A DNA stretch of 33,271 nucleotides from Thauera terpenica 58Eu (GTDB taxonomy: Bacteria; Pseudomonadota; Gammaproteobacteria; Burkholderiales; Rhodocyclaceae), in the NCBI RefSeq assembly GCF_000443165.1, contig NZ_ATJV01000061.1, positions 1 to 33,271 of the forward strand, in the 5' to 3' direction. Below, in pieces: positions 31,026 through 33,271 of the stretch (position 1 is its first letter; every line of letters starts with the position of its first letter). The position numbers were made by a program, and so were the translations under genes. The notes under the pieces were generated by a model. It saw only the letters and a program-made list of their open reading frames with translations, ran no database searches and was not told the DNA's origin.

Positions 31026-32318
31026 CTAAGCCTCAGCGTCGGGTAGCTGCCGTCCGACTCGGGCCAGCAGCCAGATCGCGCACGCACCGGTCACGCAGCC
31101 CAGCAGCAAGGCGTAGCGCAAGGCCTCGATACCGAAGCTCGGCTGTAGCAGGTCGCTGAGGGCGCCGATCAGCACCGGGCCGACGCCGACGCCGAGAATC
31201 GTGCTGAGCAGGGTCTGCAGTGCGAGGGCGACGGCACGGTTGCCCGGACTCACCAGCGTCGTCAGCAGCGCGAACGAAGGTGCCAGCCACCACACCGAGA
31301 CAAAACTGTAGAGCGCGCACCACAGCATGACTTCGGGCACCGGTACCGAGCCGACGTGAAACAGGATGCGGGTGGGCCAGAACAGGTAGATGGCGAGCGT
31401 GCTCAAGGCGATGAGGTGGCCGGCGAGCGGAATGTGCAGACGCCACTGTGGCCCGCGCGCACCCAGGCGGTCGGACAGCCAGCCGGCGAACATGACGCCA
31501 AAGCCCGCCGTGCCGCCCCCGACCAGACCGGTCAGCAGGCCGGCATGCTGCAGCCTGAGATCGTAGGAGCGCACCAGAAAGGTGGCGTTCCACATGCCGA
31601 AGGCGGTACCTCCGAGGGTGGCCATGGCGCTTGCCAGGATCAGGTAACGCACCGATCTGTCATGCCAGAGCTGCCTCACCGTTGCGCCCATGCTCAGGGG
31701 GTCGACATGGGGTGTTCCGCCATCCCAGCGCCCGCGCTGGGGTTCTTTGGCGAAGAAGGCGAGCAGGGCGGCAATGAACAGCGCGGGAATGCCCACCGCG
31801 ATGAAGGTGAAGCGCCAGCCGTAGCTGTCGACCATCCACGCCCCCAGGCTGAAGGCGATGATCGCAGCGAAGGTGGGCGCTGCCGTGAATACGCTGATGG
31901 CAAACGCCCGTTTTTGGGGCGGATAAAGGTCGGCGATCAGCGACAGTGCCGCCGGTGCTGCCGGCGCTTCCACCGCCGCCACCGCCATGCGCGCGATCAC
32001 CAGCAGCATGAAGCTGCCCGTCAGTCCGCACAGGACGGTGGCGATGCCCCACAGCAGGCTGGAGGCAGCGAGCAGGCCGGTGCGCGACATGCGATCGGCC
32101 AGACGCCCGGCCGGCAGGCCCAGCAGCGCGAACACCGCGGCGAAGGCGAGGCCGGAGATCAGGCCCATCGAGGTGTCGCTGGCGCCGAACTCGTGCTTGA
32201 TGGGCTCGATCATCACGGCGACGATCTGACGGCCGACGAAATTGTCGGCGTACATCATCGCCAGCAGGATCAGCAGGCCATGCGTGCGCCACGGCGAAGG
32301 GGCTACCGAAGCGCTCAT
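31026..32318 (-). CDS. MFS transporter, Spinster-like
   Basis: A 430-residue major facilitator superfamily permease with about 12 predicted helices. The early segment MMYADNFVGRQIVAVMIEPIKHEF resembles Spinster-type MFS proteins, and the loop motif GRLADRMSR between helices 2 and 3 is the MFS signature; a second GWLSDRLGARG follows between helices 8 and 9. The substrate cannot be read from sequence. It starts 17 bases after the aldolase gene on the same strand, so it may be co-transcribed with an aromatic meta-cleavage operon and carry an aromatic acid or a pathway intermediate; this is inference. Confidence 0.85.
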   Translation of the reverse strand: MSASVAPSPWRTHGLLILLAMMYADNFVGRQIVAVMIEPIKHEFGASDTSMGLISGLAFAAVFALLGLPAGRLADRMSRTGLLAASSLLWGIATVLCGLTGSFMLLVIARMAVAAVEAPAAPAALSLIADLYPPQKRAFAISVFTAAPTFAAIIAFSLGAWMVDSYGWRFTFIAVGIPALFIAALLAFFAKEPQRGRWDGGTPHVDPLSMGATVRQLWHDRSVRYLILASAMATLGGTAFGMWNATFLVRSYDLRLQHAGLLTGLVGGGTAGFGVMFAGWLSDRLGARGPQWRLHIPLAGHLIALSTLAIYLFWPTRILFHVGSVPVPEVMLWCALYSFVSVWWLAPSFALLTTLVSPGNRAVALALQTLLSTILGVGVGPVLIGALSDLLQPSFGIEALRYALLLGCVTGACAIWLLARVGRQLPDAEA

Positions 32319-32335
32319 GGCCTGGGTTCAGTCGT

Positions 32336-33271
32336 TCAGGCCTGGGCCGTCTGGCGTGCACGCGCCAGATTCAGCGCCGTATCCTCGATCATGTCTTCCT
32401 GACCGCCGACCATGCCACGCCGGCCCATCTCGACCAGGATCTCGCGCGCCGGCACGCCGTACTTCTTTTCGGCGCGCTTGGCGAACAGCAGGAAGGAGCC
32501 ATACACGCCGGCATAGCCCAGGGTCAGTGCGTCGCGGTCGATACGGATGGGGAAGTCCATGATCGGCACCACCAGGTCTTCGGCCACGTCCTGGATCTTG
32601 AACACATCCACCCCGGTGTCGATGCCCATCAGGTCGCACACCGCGATGAACACTTCCAGCGGCGTGTTGCCCGCACCCGCGCCCAGGCCGGCGGCGGCAG
32701 CGTCGATGCGGGTGGCGCCCACTTCGAGCGCGGCAAGACTGTTGGCCACGCCCATGGCGAGGTTGTGGTGACCGTGGAAACCGAGCTCGGTCTCGGGCTT
32801 GAGGGCGTCGCGCACCGCGGACAGGCGCGACTTGACCGAGTCGGGCAGCAGGTGGCCGGCCGAGTCGGTGACGTAGATGCAGTTGGCGCCGTAGCTTTCC
32901 ATCAGCCTGGCTTGCTGCACCAGGCCTTCGGGGCTGTTCATGTGCGCCATCATCAGAAAGCCCACGGTGTCCATGCCCAGCTTGCGCGCGTAGCCGATGT
33001 GTTGCTCGGAGACGTCGGCTTCGGTGCAGTGGGTGGCGACGCGAATCGTCGATACCCCCAGCTCATGCGCCATCTTCAGGTGCTCGACGGTGCCTATGCC
33101 CGGCAGCAGCAGCGCCGAGACCTTGGCCTGCTTCATGAGCGGGATCACCGCGCCGAGGTATTCCTCGTCGCTGTGGGCCGGGAAGCCGTAGTTCACCGAG
33201 CTGCCACCGAGGCCGTCGCCGTGGGTGACCTCGATCAGCGGCACGCCCGCTTCGTCCAGACCGACGGCGAT
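32336..33271 (-). CDS. dmpG: 4-hydroxy-2-oxovalerate aldolase, partial (5' end outside window)
   Basis: The class II metal-dependent aldolase of meta-cleavage pathways (DmpG/BphI/MhpE family). It splits 4-hydroxy-2-oxopentanoate to pyruvate and acetaldehyde, which is channelled to the partner acetaldehyde dehydrogenase DmpF. The visible 311 residues include the early [16 protein letters not shown] block, the metal-binding [15 protein letters not shown] motif (HxH), [10 protein letters not shown] and the C-terminal communication domain. The frame stays open to the window edge, so roughly 30 N-terminal residues with the first metal-binding Asp are missing. A GTG at 33244 is internal, not the start. 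The distant IpmS/HMG-CoA lyase relatives are less likely given these motifs. Confidence 0.93.
   Translation of the reverse strand: MAVGLDEAGVPLIEVTHGDGLGGSSVNYGFPAHSDEEYLGAVIPLMKQAKVSALLLPGIGTVEHLKMAHELGVSTIRVATHCTEADVSEQHIGYARKLGMDTVGFLMMAHMNSPEGLVQQARLMESYGANCIYVTDSAGHLLPDSVKSRLSAVRDALKPETELGFHGHHNLAMGVANSLAALEVGATRIDAAAAGLGAGAGNTPLEVFIAVCDLMGIDTGVDVFKIQDVAEDLVVPIMDFPIRIDRDALTLGYAGVYGSFLLFAKRAEKKYGVPAREILVEMGRRGMVGGQEDMIEDTALNLARARQTAQA

Overview
The window is a GC-rich, gene-dense chromosomal segment of a betaproteobacterium, most likely from the Rhodocyclales (Thauera/Azoarcus/Aromatoleum type). That placement is an inference from three things: the gene orders rph-rdgB-hemW and gmk-rpoZ-spoT, a DUF3460 small protein typical of betaproteobacteria, and denitrifier-type periplasmic nitrate reductase genes close to an aromatic meta-cleavage aldolase. 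No rRNA, tRNA, CRISPR array, insertion sequence or phage gene was found. Nearly all sequence is coding, and many adjacent genes overlap by a few bases.

Region 1 (1-9.1 kb) is housekeeping. The first 545 bases hold no convincing gene. On the minus strand follow, in transcription order, a Ser/Thr protein kinase, a PP2C phosphatase, rph, rdgB and hemW. Divergent from them on the plus strand are yicC, gmk, rpoZ and a bifunctional spoT/rel gene. A Cache-type diguanylate cyclase (minus) lies tail to tail with spoT, and a hairpin spans both stop codons. Next come a DUF3460 small protein and a DnaQ-type exonuclease fused to a UvrC/Cho-like GIY-YIG nuclease.

Region 2 (12.6-29.8 kb) is a nitrate-respiration island. 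A Crp/Fnr-family regulator (minus) diverges from a NarX-like sensor kinase and NarL-like response regulator (plus). The shared intergenic region holds a sequence that fits the NarL/NarP 7-2-7 consensus at every position. Then come napFDAGHBC (periplasmic nitrate reductase with its electron-transfer and maturation proteins; no napE) and the complete System I cytochrome c maturation set ccmABCDEFGHI. The logic is coherent: NapB and NapC carry six c-type hemes between them, and the Ccm proteins attach heme to such CXXCH motifs. An FNR-like box precedes napF, and a perfect 22-bp palindrome separates nap from ccm.

Region 3 (29.8-33.3 kb, minus strand) holds alanine racemase, a Spinster-like MFS transporter and the 3' part of a 4-hydroxy-2-oxovalerate aldolase gene (dmpG type). 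That gene runs off the window edge and is probably the end of an aromatic meta-cleavage operon.

No wholly new system is claimed. The most informative signals are the regulatory sites around the narXL-like genes and napF, the nap/ccm palindrome, the exonuclease/GIY-YIG fusion, and the kinase/phosphatase pair in a housekeeping operon.
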